DNA from: Limisphaerales bacterium
GTDB lineage: Bacteria; Verrucomicrobiota; Verrucomicrobiia; Limisphaerales; PALSA-1396
Direction of reading: 5' to 3'
Assembly (NCBI GenBank): GCA_003140275.1
Contig: PLJQ01000024.1
Location: 301-5,697, forward strand
DNA: 5,397 bases
Of this stretch, positions 4,219 to 5,397 are shown one piece after another. Made by a program: the position numbers and the translations under genes. Numbering within the stretch: position 1 is the first letter of the stretch; each line of letters begins with the position of its first letter. The notes under the pieces were generated by a model, which saw only the letters and a program-made list of their open reading frames with translations, was not told the origin of the DNA and did not search any database.

Positions 4219-5339
4219 AGGCGTCCGCGATGTCCCCTTTCGTTTCATCCCGCCGGTATGAAGCGCCGGTCATACCGGGCCAGCCATGGTCAATCCCCGT
4301 GCGCGCCGCCACACTTGATACCACGCTCCCATCCTTGCACGAGCAGGCGCGGGCGGTACGAGATGAAGTGTTCGGCCGCCGCGTCTTTGTGCGCGGGGTC
4401 GTCGAGGTGTCGAGTCACTGCCGCGAGAATTGCCATTACTGCGCGATGCGTCGGGACAACCACGCGTTGACGCGCTACCGGCTGGCTGCGGACGAACTCG
4501 CCGAGTTGATCATTCACCATCGGCCCGCGGCGATCACCGACATTGACATCCAGGCGGGCGAAGACCCCGTGGCCGTGCGCGAGGTGGTGCTGCCGTTGGT
4601 GCGCGAGCTGCGTCGCCGCACCCAGCTTGGCATTACCCTTTGCCTGGGCACTTTGTCGCCACGAGAGTACGACCAGCTCCGCGCTGCGGGGGGTGATTAC
4701 TATGTGATGAAAATTGAGACGGGTGACGCCGACCATTACCAGTTAATCGGCGCTCCGGGGACATTGGCCGAACGCGTGGCGGCAATTGGCTATCTGGCGG
4801 GCCAGGGCTGGAAAGTGTCGTCGGGTCTGATCGTGGGGCTGCCCGGTCAGACGCAGGCGCATGTGAAACAAACGCTGGATTTGCTGGCAGAACTGCCGCT
4901 GGCGGGTTGCAGCGTCAGTCCCTTTGTGGCAGGCGGGCAAACACCGTATGGCGCTGCTCCCAATGGGGACATCGAGCAGACCCTGAATTGTGTGGCGTGG
5001 ATGCGGCTGCGCGCGCCGCACTGGATCATCCCCGCCGTCAGCGCCATGCGACTGGTGTCCGAAGACGGCTACGTGCGCGCGTTCAACGCGGGCGCGAACC
5101 TGGCCACCATCAATTTGACGCCCCGCGCGGTGCGGGCGGATTATCCGATCTACAAACGCGACCGCATCATCATGGACGAAGAGCGCGTCCTCTCGGCCAT
5201 CGCCGGGGCAGGCTGTAAACTCAGCCGCGTGGGCATGGCGGAACATCTCAAAAATACTTTGGCAACCGGGCGCGTGTCGCGTTCCTCCGAGGCGGCCTCG
5301 CGTGCATTCGAGGCCGCTCACAGCGACACGCGCCTTTGA
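4215..5339 (+). CDS. Radical SAM enzyme, HydE/PylB/BioB-like
   Basis: A 374-residue protein with the radical SAM cluster motif CRENCHYC (C69, C73, C76; spacing CX3CX2C), which binds the [4Fe-4S] cluster that cleaves S-adenosylmethionine. Downstream blocks fit the HydE/PylB branch of the biotin-synthase-like group: RRDNHALTRYRL after the cysteines, IQAGEDP (112-118), TLCLGTLSPREY (141-152), KIETGD (166-171), GLPGQT (208-213), SPFVAGGQTP (235-244) and NAGANLATINLTPR (291-304). The core spans about residues 55-345, after which comes an Ala/Ser/Arg-rich tail. HydE helps build the H-cluster of [FeFe]-hydrogenase and PylB makes methylornithine. Neither a hydrogenase, hydF/hydG nor other pyl genes are visible, so the substrate is unknown. 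The enzyme should be cytosolic and oxygen-sensitive. The GTG at 4215 overlaps the upstream stop; ATG at 4230 would remove only five residues. Superfamily is very secure, subfamily moderately so. Confidence 0.9.
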   Translation: MKASAMSPFVSSRRYEAPVIPGQPWSIPVRAATLDTTLPSLHEQARAVRDEVFGRRVFVRGVVEVSSHCRENCHYCAMRRDNHALTRYRLAADELAELIIHHRPAAITDIDIQAGEDPVAVREVVLPLVRELRRRTQLGITLCLGTLSPREYDQLRAAGGDYYVMKIETGDADHYQLIGAPGTLAERVAAIGYLAGQGWKVSSGLIVGLPGQTQAHVKQTLDLLAELPLAGCSVSPFVAGGQTPYGAAPNGDIEQTLNCVAWMRLRAPHWIIPAVSAMRLVSEDGYVRAFNAGANLATINLTPRAVRADYPIYKRDRIIMDEERVLSAIAGAGCKLSRVGMAEHLKNTLATGRVSRSSEAASRAFEAAHSDTRL

Positions 5340-5347
5340 TTTCCAAT

Positions 5348-5383
5348 CCGGCCCGGCGGCCCCGAATCCTTCCGGGTCACCGG
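5348..5383 (+). terminator. Weak GC-rich stem after the radical SAM gene
   Basis: CCGGCCCGG (5348-5356) can pair with CCGGGTCACCGG (5372-5383) if three bases bulge. It begins nine bases after the stop codon. There is no T-run before the window ends, so this is only a possible transcript end. Nothing else is seen in the last 58 bases. Confidence 0.25.
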
Positions 5384-5397
5384 GCAACCAAAACTCG

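Noticed and set aside
4743..5387. Antisense open frame of 214 codons opposite the radical SAM gene
   Set aside because: It has no recognisable domain, and the plus strand carries a complete radical SAM enzyme.

Overview
The window reads almost entirely on the plus strand. It is GC-rich, and its coding density and short start-site spacings are bacterial. Three features suggest a member of the Verrucomicrobiota, or a related bacterium of the PVC group. These are a heptanucleotide array of the GAAGTCA type, a REP-like palindrome, and several genes opening with an ATGAAAACC-like start. This assignment is inference; there is no rRNA or marker gene here to settle it.

Region 1 (1-3120) is the 3' part of a KaiA-less clock-type operon. 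It holds the C-terminal end of a KaiC ATPase with a long coiled-coil tail, two tandem kaiB genes, a soluble PAS histidine kinase of the HisKA_3 type, and a NarL/FixJ-type response regulator with a LuxR helix-turn-helix. The genes overlap by 1 or 4 nt or lie 16 to 34 nt apart, so they are probably co-transcribed. The natural reading is a KaiBC timing or energy-state module whose output passes through the kinase and regulator to transcription. No kaiA is present in the visible part. The kinase has no KaiB-like sensor domain of the SasA kind, so the second, divergent KaiB may be the link to the kinase (inference).

Region 2 (3121-4047) holds one single-domain receiver protein (3357-3899) between two intergenic stretches. 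The first carries a REP-like imperfect palindrome and the second a strong stem-loop. A near-identical 23-nt element containing a small G/C dyad lies 30 nt upstream of the receiver gene and 28 nt upstream of the next gene. It is probably a shared promoter or operator.

Region 3 (4048-5397) holds a 56-residue unrecognised protein gene. Its stop overlaps the GTG start of a radical SAM enzyme with a CX3CX2C cluster motif and HydE/PylB-like sequence blocks. The last 58 bases are non-coding, with a weak possible stem. No tRNA, rRNA, CRISPR array or complete insertion sequence was seen.
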